Source of the DNA: Byssochlamys sp. IMV 00236
Taxonomy: Eukaryota; Ascomycota; Eurotiomycetes; Eurotiales; Thermoascaceae
Reading direction: 5' to 3'
Length of the DNA stretch: 21,912 bases
Assembly: GCA_001931875.2 (NCBI GenBank)
Contig: MSJH02000052.1
Location: 1-21,912 of the forward strand
Within the stretch, counting starts at the first letter, position 1, and each line of letters begins with the position of its first letter. This document shows positions 1 through 8,508 of this stretch, one piece after another. The position numbers were made by a program, and so were the translations under genes. Under the pieces are notes generated by a model that ran no database searches, was not told the origin of the DNA, and saw only the letters and a program-made list of their open reading frames with translations.

Positions 1-76
1 TTTTTTTCTCCCTAAATAATAAAAAAAAAAAAATTCTGTGTATACAAAAGGGCGATCCACGTTGCTGGTGTAACAT

Positions 77-1642
77 TTATTTTTCTTTTGATGATTGTTG
101 TTTCCAAGCAAAGAAGTTGCAACTGTAGAGCTCCTTGGGTCCATCCTGAGGACCGACTGGCTTAGGACAAAGATAGAATACTCTACCTAGATTAGGTCCC
201 TTTTTGGTGACGGTGCGTTCTACGCATGTTTCATTATGTCCTCTACATTTGGGTACTTGCGGTGGCCGAAAAAGGGTGGACCATGCGGCCTTGTCATTGT
301 TATTAAAGTCTTGTTTATCTATACAGTAATAAGCTTGATCCTTGTTCTCTTTTATAAAAAAGGCGTCTAAACCCTTTTGCTTTTTTGTTGTTGTTCTAGT
401 CTCTGTATTGGAATTATTTCTTCGTTTTGATTGCTCTCCGGATGCACTTGATAATGATGATGATGTCGTTGTCGTTGTCGTTGTTGTTGTTGTAGCAGCA
501 TTTGATAATGAAGATGAAGAGGACGAGGATGTTGTGTTTGATTTGGCTGTAAAATAGCTATGTAGCTTCTTTTGCTTGTTTGAAAACTCTGAAAAGTTTG
601 TCGTCAATAGAGCCGAAGATTCATCTCCTTGGGGTAGTGTATCCGGTGTTATGTCAAAGTCAGCATACACCGGGCAATGATCAGAACCCATAACATCTGA
701 CTGTATATCCGCATAAATAAATCGGTCTTTTAGACCCTTGGATGCCAAAACGTAGTCAATTCTTGTGCCATAGTTTGCAGGCCGTGCATTTATTCTTGTA
801 TTCCAACAAGTGAACATACCCCTTCTATTTGGATGAAAATGACGGGCCATATCAATGAGTGGTCCCTTTGGATCAATCAATTCATCAACCCATCTTCTGT
901 GAGGGAGATCCTTAAAGTCTTCAAGATTATTGACTCTCATACTCTCCTTTGGGTCACAATGATCCAGTTCTTCATGAACCGCATTCACATCACCTACAAG
1001 GATGACCTGTTTACCTTTTGCCAAATACATATCGATGCGCTTTCTGACACAGGCGTAATAATCCATTATAAAGACTCCTCTAGCTTCACTGGCATAGTTG
1101 GGGAAGTAAATGTTGAACAAGATAAAGACGTCAAAGTCTAAAATGATACATCTTCCTTCAGCGTCTAGTGTCTCAGCAGGTGTGGCAAGCGTGTTTACAA
1201 ACTGGGTCATTTCTTCATTTGCTGTTTTATCTAGTACTCCTGTGATTCCTTCCGAGACTTTTACTGGCAGCGGTAAATGATCCTTCACATAGACTGCGGT
1301 GCCTGAGTAGCCTAATTTGGCTTTTGAAAAAGAATGATAAGCGTTATAACCAGATACGATTGCCATGTCTCTTGTCAATTTAGATCTTTGACATTTCACT
1401 TCCTGCAGACTAATTCAAAGGGAGCATTAGGACTTTATGTAAATGAAGATATAATCAGCTACTACAACACCATATTATATCAGCACCAAGAGTATCGAGT
1501 AAGAACTAAATGATAAAAACTGAATCAGATCATGTGCATAATCGAGGTATATTATTATTACTTTATATGACTTCTTTTCATGCCATGGGTGGTATTGTAA
1601 TGTTGTTGCTAGTCCATTGACATTCCATGTCAATATTCTCAT
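77..1642 (-). CDS. APN2: AP endonuclease 2 (Apn2/APE2), 3 exons, 482 aa
   Basis: Class II AP endonuclease / 3'-phosphodiesterase of base-excision repair, acting in the nucleus with PCNA. Exons: 1642-1562, 1505-1471, 1409-77. Introns of 56 and 61 bp begin gtaata and gtgttg and end tttag and attag. Splicing restores the family N-terminus: MRILTWNVNG, then GADIICLQEVKC (metal-ligand Glu about residue 42). Further exonuclease-endonuclease-phosphatase motifs are GDVN (about 178-181) and SDH (281-283, catalytic His). Two PCNA-binding (PIP) boxes follow, QKKLHSYF (about 318) and QKGLDAFF (about 383), separated by a Ser/Thr homopolymer linker. A C-terminal GRF zinc finger (about 427-475) with CxxH, GRVFYLC and CNFFAWK ends the protein. 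A continuous reading frame from 1399 would lack the first 42 residues and one metal ligand, so the spliced start at 1642 is preferred. The leader is CT-rich. Function is firm; exon borders are inferred. Confidence 0.95.
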
Positions 1643-1789
1643 GTTGAAATAGTAAGAAAAAAGAAAGTAAACATGAATAATTGAAGACTATGAAAAGATT
1701 TCGGAGACTGCAGTTTAAAATTGAAGTTTGTATATACAAAAACGTTTAGCGTTTTATTAATCTTTTGCAGCACTTCAAGAGCCTAAGCT

Positions 1790-2690
1790 AAGGAAAGAAA
1801 AGCATGCTAAGAGATCCAACTCAAAATCAGCTAAAAAAGGGCACAACTGCCTTTCATATTGAAAGTTTTTAGAATCCATAATAGATATTTTGGATATACC
1901 TGATAAAAAGGCTGTTTCATTGTAATGGATAACTATGGATCGTGCCTTCGGCGTACAAATTCGGAAAAATGTTGCGGTTGCATAGTCCACGGTTTGCTGA
2001 AGGAGGCACTATCGAGTAAACATGGTTATTTTGACTGGCTATAGATCTACACGTTCTATTTACCTTCATTATCCAATAAAAGTTGATAGCTTTTGGAAGC
2101 TGTTCAACCGCCTTGTCAAATTTGGTCTCTAGACCAAGGGATCCCTCCAGCCACAGCTCGTAGGCAGGGCCTGCTTGCACATACTTCAAGCTTCAAATGT
2201 ACACTGTTGTGCCTATTTAAAGCAAGCAATTATTACAACTGATTTCTATCATGTATTATCGTACGAATTGCACAGCGTACCTGCAGCGTATACGAAAAGT
2301 GCTTTCAATTTTGAAAACACTTCAATTGTTCCGAGGTAGAACTCGTCTGAAATTGTCTTAAGCATAGACAAAGCGCCGAAAGGCCTTTGTGGTGGTCAAA
2401 CGATGCTTTAGTCTTGTCTTTACTGCCAAAGTGATACGATGTTTCTAGCAGAAGAACTTTGAGCTCTCTCAAGCTATAAAGCTTGATGATACTATCTGCT
2501 CTGTATAAATTAACATCATCATCTTCTTTTAATTGTTTCTTCATTGCTATCAGAGGCGCTTCTTCCATCTTGAACTCTGCACCAGAGCTTGTTTCTTTTG
2601 CAATTACGTTGGCAACAGCCTTCAGAAAAGGAACAATTAACAAATCGTTGAAAGTAGCTTCTCCATCTATTGTATACAACTTTATTGTTA
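1790..2690 (-). pseudogene. Decayed gene, 3' block: lineage-specific family with PD-(D/E)XK-like layout
   Basis: A broken protein-coding region. From 2679 downward the frame reads GEATFNDLLIVPFLKAVANV, then YRADSIIKLYSLRELKVLLL and ETSYHFGSKDKTKASFDHHK. A one-base frameshift near 2365 follows, because the next frame continues sensibly (KTISDEFYLG, then FSKLKALFVYAAG). A normal intron lies at 2280-2213 (gtacgc...aatag). The next exon carries an in-frame TGA at 2195-2193, where SLKYVQAGPAYELWLEG continues directly after it; a Trp codon would fit. The 3' part (AINFYWIMK and beyond) degrades into several frames. I associate this sequence, from memory, with a multi-copy uncharacterised protein family of Mucorales; that cannot be checked here. 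The order of motifs (hydrophobic helix, R-A-D, then V-L-L-L-E-T) resembles a PD-(D/E)XK core, which is only inference. Upstream, an acceptor-like aataaag precedes the first codon. Confidence 0.7.
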
Positions 2691-2989
2691 TTGAAAAAAA
2701 GCTATTAAGTTGACAGCTTGCGAATTAGATTCTTTATGAAAAAGAGCTGAATGTTGTTAAATTAGACGCGTTAGCGTTTTATAGGAAAAGGGGTTCTATG
2801 GCTGCTATTTATATTAATGTGGTCAGTGTGATAATTATTGTTATACTAGTAGCTACTATAGTTATTATAAGTTATTCTTATCAGATACGATAGGGAAAAG
2901 TAGAATGTATGCTCTACTGTAGGATTATAAATATTATTATAATGATTTATATAAAGCACGTCACCGTCTTCAATATCTTGCTTGCAAGA

Positions 2990-4690
2990 ATAGATATCAT
3001 GACTATAGTCATAATATTAGCATGGAAGCTCATCTATAAATAATGATATAACTATATTGATAATTACTATGCTCTAAATATGACATCTAAGAAATCGAAA
3101 ACAATTTCAGTTTCTTCTTCATCTGGAATATCTTTTATATTTCTTTTAAATTCGTTAATGCTTGCCTATTTTTTAAGAGCAATATTTGGCAAGACATCTA
3201 CAGCATTGTATGCCTATATCACGTTACATTACCAATCACTAAGCTTATGTAATCAAATGTAATGGCAGGAATGGCAAACAATTTATCTTTCTTCTCTTCT
3301 AAATGTTGTTTGTATAGTTTCTCATCAAGATTAGGTCTCGATGAGGCGATACGGACAACTCGGATGATGTTATGATATTCAGTGCTAATGGCTGATTCAA
3401 GTTTGTTAGCATTAATTTGTCTCTTATAATGGATTCTTTACTCTTACCTGAATGGGTGAAACTTTTTTATGTTTTCTCCATTTTGCATGAATGCTACCCA
3501 ATCTTTCCAAATACCAGATACCTATAGAAAAAAAGTAAATGATCTGGGTTGAGGTCTACCATTGTACATTCTTCTTCTGGCATCTTCCCTTTCTTTTTTG
3601 CTCTCTTTTCTTCTTCTTCTGTTTCATCATTGAACTGCCTTTTATTAGCTCCGCAATTACTGATAGTGCTGCCGCTAGCAGCCTCATTTGTCTATCAAAA
3701 GAAAAAAAAAAAAAAAAGCAACTATCATAGTTCTATATACAGTGATAGGTGATTACTATCTAATTACGTTGCTATAGAAGTTGTTATCTTGAATGGTGTT
3801 GCTACCTCCATAAATGACATGCCTTGGTTATTTATAAGACTTTTCGATATCCTTTTGGCTTTTGTAGCCTTGATAGTTGCCTTGTCAGGGTATGTACGAT
3901 AGCTACGGTTAGCTCAGCAAATCAAAAATGCACATGGGTAATAACACTGTACTATATTTCTCTTGAGTTCCTTAGCATAAATCTGGACCTCAGGCGGAGC
4001 ATTGGAATGAGCAATCTAGTCAAGGTCTTCCAAATAGTCTGTCATTATGGTATTGAGTTTTTTTAGATTTGTTGATGTCGCTATGTGTTGCAACAAAGTC
4101 ATTTTAAAAATTCCAGTTTTCAGTACTTTTCAAATGAAAGAAGTTCCTGTGTCCTTCTTCTTTAGGCATATTAAAATATTTATTTATAGCGTTGATGCTC
4201 ATGTCAGTACTGGATAGTTACCTGTACATGCAAAACGAAGCAAGCATAAAAAATTCCATCCTAATAGATAGGGAGGTCCTTGACGCACTCCCTCGTGTAC
4301 TACTAAACTGACTATAGTCATATAACGCGATGTGCTCAATTCTTATTGATCATGAACAATCCTGTTTGCATATAAAATAATGATACTGTAATCATGAGCT
4401 TTCTGACAAAAGAAGTTACAAACAAAAAATACATCGACATCTGTATTTCTTCTTTGCTATTGTGACTATATCATAGATGTCATTTTTCCAACTGAAAATC
4501 TGTCCTCTGTCGTCAAACCCAGCATTATGAAGCTAGCTGATACATAAGATAAAGCCGTCATACATGAGCTTAGCCTGAAATAAGCTTTTTCCTGTAAAGT
4601 TTATATCATATTGCATGAAAAAAAAAAAGTTACCTACTTTGATGACTTGTACGCTTTCTTTTTGTTTATGTAAAAAATGTGTTTATTTCA
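2990..4690 (-). pseudogene. Decayed gene, 5' block: multi-exon lineage-specific protein
   Basis: Several minus-strand exon-like segments can be chained. About 4613-4440 reads KSLFQAKLMYDGFILC, an in-frame TAG, then GFDDRGQIFSWKNDIYDIV, behind an intron with gtaggt donor and tttacag acceptor. About 4120-3960 reads LKKLNTIMTDYLEDLD, a TAG, then APPEVQIYAKELKRNI. An intron with gctaac branch site follows, then YRTYPDKATIKATKAKRISK. About 3700-3570 is a charged stretch (DETEEEEKRAKKKGK). 3521-3448 encodes VSGIWKDWVAFMQNGENIKK, flanked by introns of which the downstream one is 3447-3385. 3384-3230 reads STEYHNIIRVVRIASSRPNL to AIPAITFDYISLVI. 3205-3070 reads AYNAVDVLPNIALKK, a TAG, then IKDIPDEEETEIVFDFLDVI. 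At least three in-frame stops mark it as dead or dying. No function is recognised. It probably continues into the block at 1790-2690. Confidence 0.55.
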
Positions 4691-5592
4691 TACATCCAAG
4701 TGAGTGTACTCAATTAAAAAAATGGGATGTATTTGGAATGAAAGAATAAGGACCAAAGTGTAAAAAGAACAAGTGCATAAAGGAGCGTGTAAAACACCAA
4801 TATAAAACTTAATTTGTGAGCATATTTTCATGGTAAAGACGTCGAAACAGCAGTAAGTTTGCACGAGTAATGATCTCTCGATAGAAGAGAGAGGGTGGCC
4901 TTATGGTGAACACTTTGAATTATGACAAGAGCAGATCAGCAATATGAGATTTAAGGTTCACAGAGGGGACGAAATAAGTAAATCAATGTAGGACAAGTAA
5001 CGTCATGTAACAATGCAAAGAATTATGCAATCCCTTTTTGGTAATTCTGATGAACTCTTATCTCTCTGTCAAAGGAATGCTGCAAATGTCCTCTAAACTT
5101 CAAAGAGACCTTGTGTATGTGGTCATAATCTTTTCCTTGTTGTTTCTTTATATATTTTTCATTTTCTATTATTTCTTTATTGAATTTATAAAAGATATCA
5201 ATTACTCATTAAAATATATTGTATTTTTTATTAAAGTACATTCTTTCCATTGGGAAGTCATGAACCAGTTATTATTGGTAACAATCAAAAAGGAATCACA
5301 ACGAAATCTCCAAACATGGCAAATATTCTTAGAATAATACTTTGTTCATCGTCAACACACACAAAAAAAGAAATTAAAACTTTTTTGCATAATTTCCCAA
5401 AATCCCAGCTACAGCGGGAGTCTTTTATGTAACAAATCCTTAATAGCCCTGGTACAGTCTATGTTCTGATTTCTTTTTTGGAAAGTGTGACAAGGATCAT
5501 TTGCGTCATTGACAAACAATTTTTGCGGGGGGAGTAATGCTCTTACTGTATGTTACCTTTTGCATTTGTTTGTGGAATCATCATCTGCCACA
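4691..5592. other. Intergenic, no gene recognised
   Basis: AT-rich sequence with short homopolymers. Open frames (for example 5038-5337 on +) are rich in Phe, Ile and Tyr as expected from random AT-rich DNA and show no recognisable domain. It could hold promoter sequence for the decayed gene on its left. Confidence 0.6.
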
Positions 5593-6017
5593 AGATAACT
5601 CAGATAACCAACCAAAAATAGATAAAAACACTGCATTGATGAATGTGGCGTAATGAGCTGACATGTGAACAACATGTCTTTAATTTTTCACTTACTTTGA
5701 GTGGGAAGATTTTTTGGAATTGTTTTCTTCGGAAAATTTCGGATAAGAAAAAGAGACAGGAAGAAAATATAAAGTAGCAAAAAAGTAAAGTTGAAAGGTT
5801 CAAATTTGTTAAATCTTGTAAATCAGACAATATTCATTATCTCTACTTACTATCTTTATCTTTTTACTTTAACAAACAATAGGTTTTCAAGGGAAATAAC
5901 ATAATAAGAAAATGATCTTATCTTTAGTTTATTTTTTCTTATCTATAAATTCTATAATCTGATTGGACGTATTTTAAAGATAAACTTAATATATATTAGC
6001 GTACAGATGAAAGATAA
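5593..6017. promoter_or_regulatory. Cluster of GATA-factor motifs upstream of the protein kinase
   Basis: Ten GATAA/TTATC words lie in 425 bp: GATAA at 5593, 5602, 5620, 5742, 5979 and 6013; TTATC at 5837, 5856, 5918 and 5939. In sequence of this AT content about two would be expected by chance. Two CCAAT boxes (seen as ATTGG at 5962 and 6037, each within the word GATTGGACG) sit among or next to them. Fungal GATA factors (AreA/Gln3/White-collar types) bind GATA words, often in clusters. Nitrogen, iron or light control of the kinase is inference. Confidence 0.6.
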
Positions 6018-6053
6018 GGAGTACTCGGTAAAGATGATTGGACGGAAAGATCC

Positions 6054-6059
6054 TATAAA
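6054..6059 (+). promoter_or_regulatory. TATA box (TATAAA) of the kinase gene
   Basis: TATAAA lies 25 bp before an ATG at 6084 and about 60 bp before the in-frame ATG at 6120. The short distance to 6084 would leave almost no leader, which favours 6120 as the translation start. Confidence 0.5.
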
Positions 6060-6119
6060 TATAATAGGAACATTAACTAGGGAATGAATTCTCTTTTTTT
6101 CTGCTTAAATATAAAAATA

Positions 6120-7205
6120 ATGAATTATACAAGAAAATGTAGCATTTTAAATAAAGAGCTTCATATAAACACTGATCCACTTGGGATCTACTTTAAACAG
6201 ACGCATCCTTATCCTTCTCCATCTACTTCCACTTCACCTATTAAAAAAAATGACTGTTGGCGTAGTAAATGTCAATTGACAAGAAATAATAATTCTGCTT
6301 CACCAAAAATAACGAGTAAATCATGGGAAAACATGAAAAGTCCAGCAGCTTCTTTCCTGGCCAGTTTTGCTTGCTCACCCATTGAAAAAAACGGCGACGA
6401 ACAAGAGGGGGATGAAATTGACGATTATGTGATTGATAAAATCATTGGCTATGGTGGATTTTCCATTGTCAGAAAAGGATTTCGCATTTCAGATGGTAAA
6501 AAGGTTGCCATAAAGATTCATAAAAGAGACGACGACAACGAAGATGAACGATTGGAAAGAGAAATCAACATTTGGAAATCACTCGATCACGAACATATTG
6601 TTCGTCTAGAAAAAGTACTCGAAACGGACAATGCTACCTTTATCATTTGCGATTACTGTGAAAATGGAAATTTACTCGATCATGTCAAGAACCCTTTGAG
6701 CGAACAAGAAGCCAAAACGATCTTTCGTCAACTATGTGAAGCAGTTCGCTACTTGCATCAAGACGCAAGAATATGTCACAAGGATCTAAAGTTGGAAAAC
6801 ATTCTGTTGGATGAGAACAACAAAGTCAAGCTATGTGATTTTGGTTTGGCCATTTGCCAACAACCGATGATCGAATTACCCATGTCACCTCCAATGAGCA
6901 CTGCTGTTGGTGGTTCATTAGCTTATATGGCTCCAGAACAGCTCAAATCTTCTAATAGTACTATTGGTTGCCCTTCCACAGACATCTGGTCTCTAGGTAT
7001 CATCCTCTATGCTCTTGTCATCGGTAAGCTCCCTTTCCATGATGATTATGACCTTCGCTTGCAACAAAAGATCTTGAATGGTCAATATGAAGTACCCCAT
7101 CATCTATCTTCTGATCTACAAGATTTGCTCTCTCATCTACTTGACCTTGATCCTCGTCAAAGGTATACTATTCAACAAGTTCTGGCCTCTCCTTGGTTGA
7201 ATTAA
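6120..7205 (+). CDS. Serine/threonine protein kinase, CAMK-like, 361 aa, single exon
   Basis: A eukaryotic protein kinase that phosphorylates unknown substrates. Numbering from the ATG at 6120: an N-terminal region of about 100 residues rich in Ser/Pro/Thr and basic residues, then a kinase domain from about 103 to the end. Motifs: glycine loop GYGGFS (about 110-115), VAIK with catalytic Lys 132, helix-C Glu in LEREI (about 148), catalytic loop HKDLKLEN (220-227, Asp 222, with Lys in place of the usual Arg of HRD), DFG (240-242), APE (271-273), DIWSLG and a final RYTIQQVLASPWL. HxDLKLEN and the short C-lobe point to the CAMK/AMPK-like group of fungi; the exact subfamily is not assigned. An in-frame ATG at 6084 would add 12 residues; 6120 is preferred from the TATA spacing. 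No regulatory tail follows the kinase domain, so control must lie in the N-terminal part or at transcription (GATA cluster upstream). Confidence 0.9.
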   Translation: MNYTRKCSILNKELHINTDPLGIYFKQTHPYPSPSTSTSPIKKNDCWRSKCQLTRNNNSASPKITSKSWENMKSPAASFLASFACSPIEKNGDEQEGDEIDDYVIDKIIGYGGFSIVRKGFRISDGKKVAIKIHKRDDDNEDERLEREINIWKSLDHEHIVRLEKVLETDNATFIICDYCENGNLLDHVKNPLSEQEAKTIFRQLCEAVRYLHQDARICHKDLKLENILLDENNKVKLCDFGLAICQQPMIELPMSPPMSTAVGGSLAYMAPEQLKSSNSTIGCPSTDIWSLGIILYALVIGKLPFHDDYDLRLQQKILNGQYEVPHHLSSDLQDLLSHLLDLDPRQRYTIQQVLASPWLN

Positions 7206-7415
7206 AACCACCCTTCTTCACATTTGTATATATCACAACACTTACTCTCGTACACACAACTCCTCTCACACCTTATACCACACATAATCATTTTTTTCTC
7301 TGTAGCTACTACATATAAACACATACACACACATAAACAAAATAAAACACTATTATATAATAGTTTACTTGAAAAAAAAAATTTTTTTTTCTTTTTTTTT
7401 CTTTTTTTTTTCACC

Positions 7416-7990
7416 ATGTCTCTTGATCAGTATTCATTCCAAGACATTGTTTCATTGATTGGTTGCTATACCAACATTAATACAGACGACGACAAGGAAT
7501 ATAATGGATACCTTTATACAATAGACCCTCAAACAAGTCATGTTGTATTATATGATAATCATCATTTACAAGTTATATTCCATTCTACCATAAAAACTAT
7601 CCACTGTAAGCTTATGACTATATCAATATATGTTTATTTATGAGTATAAAGTTGATAGACAGCGTCAGTTAGCTAGTGTTGAGTTGGATAATGCTGTAGT
7701 CAAACATGATACAACAGCTAATTTAGAACAGACATGTCGTGAACTAATCAAGTATTTTGAAATGGTAATATGCTTTATTATTTCTTATTCTCTTCCCATT
7801 TTCTTATTCTTATTATTATCAACAGAATCGTATACCCACTGAGTATAAGGAACCTCATATTCACCTACTAGGTTCAGCACGTGTTGAACCACCATACGTG
7901 GCAACGAGTGTTGTTGCTGAAAACAGCTTGATTCGTAAACGCGTGCGTGATTTAGTGATGGAGTTTTATTTAAAGAAAAAAGAAAAATAG
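7416..7990 (+). CDS. GEMIN6: Gemin6 (SMN-complex Sm-like protein), 3 exons, 148 aa
   Basis: A subunit of the SMN complex, which loads Sm cores onto spliceosomal snRNAs in the cytoplasm. Exons: 7416-7605, 7673-7764, 7826-7990. Introns 67 bp (gtaagc...gttag) and 61 bp (gtaata...aacag). The first intron's acceptor was chosen because it alone keeps frame with TCT at the junction. Residues about 8-63 form an Sm-like part (GYLYTIDPQTSHVVLYDN). The C-terminal part (NRIPTEYKEP, then HLLGSARVEPPYVATSVVAE and a final RVRDLVMEF) has the pattern of animal Gemin6: N-x-I-P-x-T/E, then V-x-P-P-Y, then R-V-R/Q-D-L. The length fits (human 167 aa). The ATG follows a 35-nt pyrimidine tract and a CACC context. 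The frame upstream of 7416 is open but only low-complexity. It ends 15 bp before the end of a convergent gene. Confidence 0.85.
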
Positions 7991-8005
7991 GGAGAGAGCA
8001 TGTGG

Positions 8006-8303
8006 TTATGTACATAATGATGAGTTGTGAAGCATGACTAATACGTTAGCAGCGTCTTCTTCAGTGATATGAATTGAATACTTCTTGCCCTTTCTCTTGG
8101 TCGATTGTCTCTTTTTGATGATTAAACTTGATTCTAGTGTATATAAATCCATCTTTTCATATCCATGCTGTGTCTTGAAATTGGCTAATGCCAATCGCGT
8201 TTTTAATCGATGTATAATCTATTGTGGAGTTTTAAAATAATGGTTTGTTTATCTATAGGAAACATACTTCTTTTAATAATAATTGATCACTGTAATTATT
8301 CAT
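8006..8303 (-). CDS. Small protein with Whi5/Nrm1-like (GTB) motif, 2 exons, 82 aa
   Basis: Exon 1 is 8303-8268 (MNNYSDQLLLKE). A 49-bp intron (gtatgt...caatag) follows, and exon 2 is 8218-8006. The joined protein reads HRLKTRLALANFKTQHGYEK near its N-terminus, followed by a basic stretch (KKRQSTKRKGKK) and an acidic end. The pattern L-K-x-R-L-x-x-A-x-x-K-x-x-x-G resembles the GTB motif by which the fungal G1/S repressors Whi5 and Nrm1 bind SBF/MBF. The protein is far shorter than yeast Whi5 (about 295 aa). Coding is supported by clean splice signals, a precise in-frame join and a CT-rich leader of over 60 nt ending just before the ATG. The functional assignment rests on one short motif and on memory of the family, so it could also be an unrelated small basic protein. 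Confidence 0.6.
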
Positions 8304-8310
8304 CCAAAAT

Positions 8311-8380
8311 AGGAAGAAGTAGAAATGAAAGAAAAAAAAAAAAAAGAGAAAGAAAGAGAGAGAGAGAGAAAGTAAGAAAT
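8311..8380. repeat. Purine-rich tract with (AG)n, CT-rich leader of the small gene
   Basis: Almost pure A/G on the + strand, including a run of about 13 A and (AG)n from about 8355. On the minus strand this is a polypyrimidine leader just upstream of the start at 8303. Confidence 0.8.
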
Positions 8381-8460
8381 TCACCAATAAGGATTTATTT
8401 CTAGTCTCTTTTTTTTTAGGATTAATATGACGCGTGAATAAATATATTACAGAAAAAGGA

Positions 8461-8491
8461 GTTGTTGCTGTTGTTGTTGTTGTTGTTGTTG
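8461..8491. repeat. (GTT)n microsatellite
   Basis: About ten GTT/GCT triplets in the 205-bp gap between the 3' end of the RBR ligase gene and the start of the small gene. On the transcribed strand it is (CAA)n, in the presumed 3' UTR of the ligase. Confidence 0.9.
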
Positions 8492-8508
8492 TATATGCAC
8501 AATGATAT

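Noticed and set aside
342..557. Plus-strand frame rich in Val and Asp
   Set aside because: Shadow of the Ser/Thr repeat of Apn2 on the other strand.
3539..3752. Plus-strand Phe/Ser-rich frames
   Set aside because: Antisense of the charged E/K-rich exon of the decayed minus-strand gene; no start context or domain.
5038..5337. Plus-strand 99-aa hydrophobic frame
   Set aside because: Composition (F, I, Y) is that of random AT-rich sequence; no homologous pattern, no promoter or splice context.
7224..7415. N-terminal extension of Gemin6 upstream of 7416
   Set aside because: Encodes low-complexity and poly-Phe from a pyrimidine leader; the Sm-like fold starts right after the ATG at 7416, which has a CACC context.
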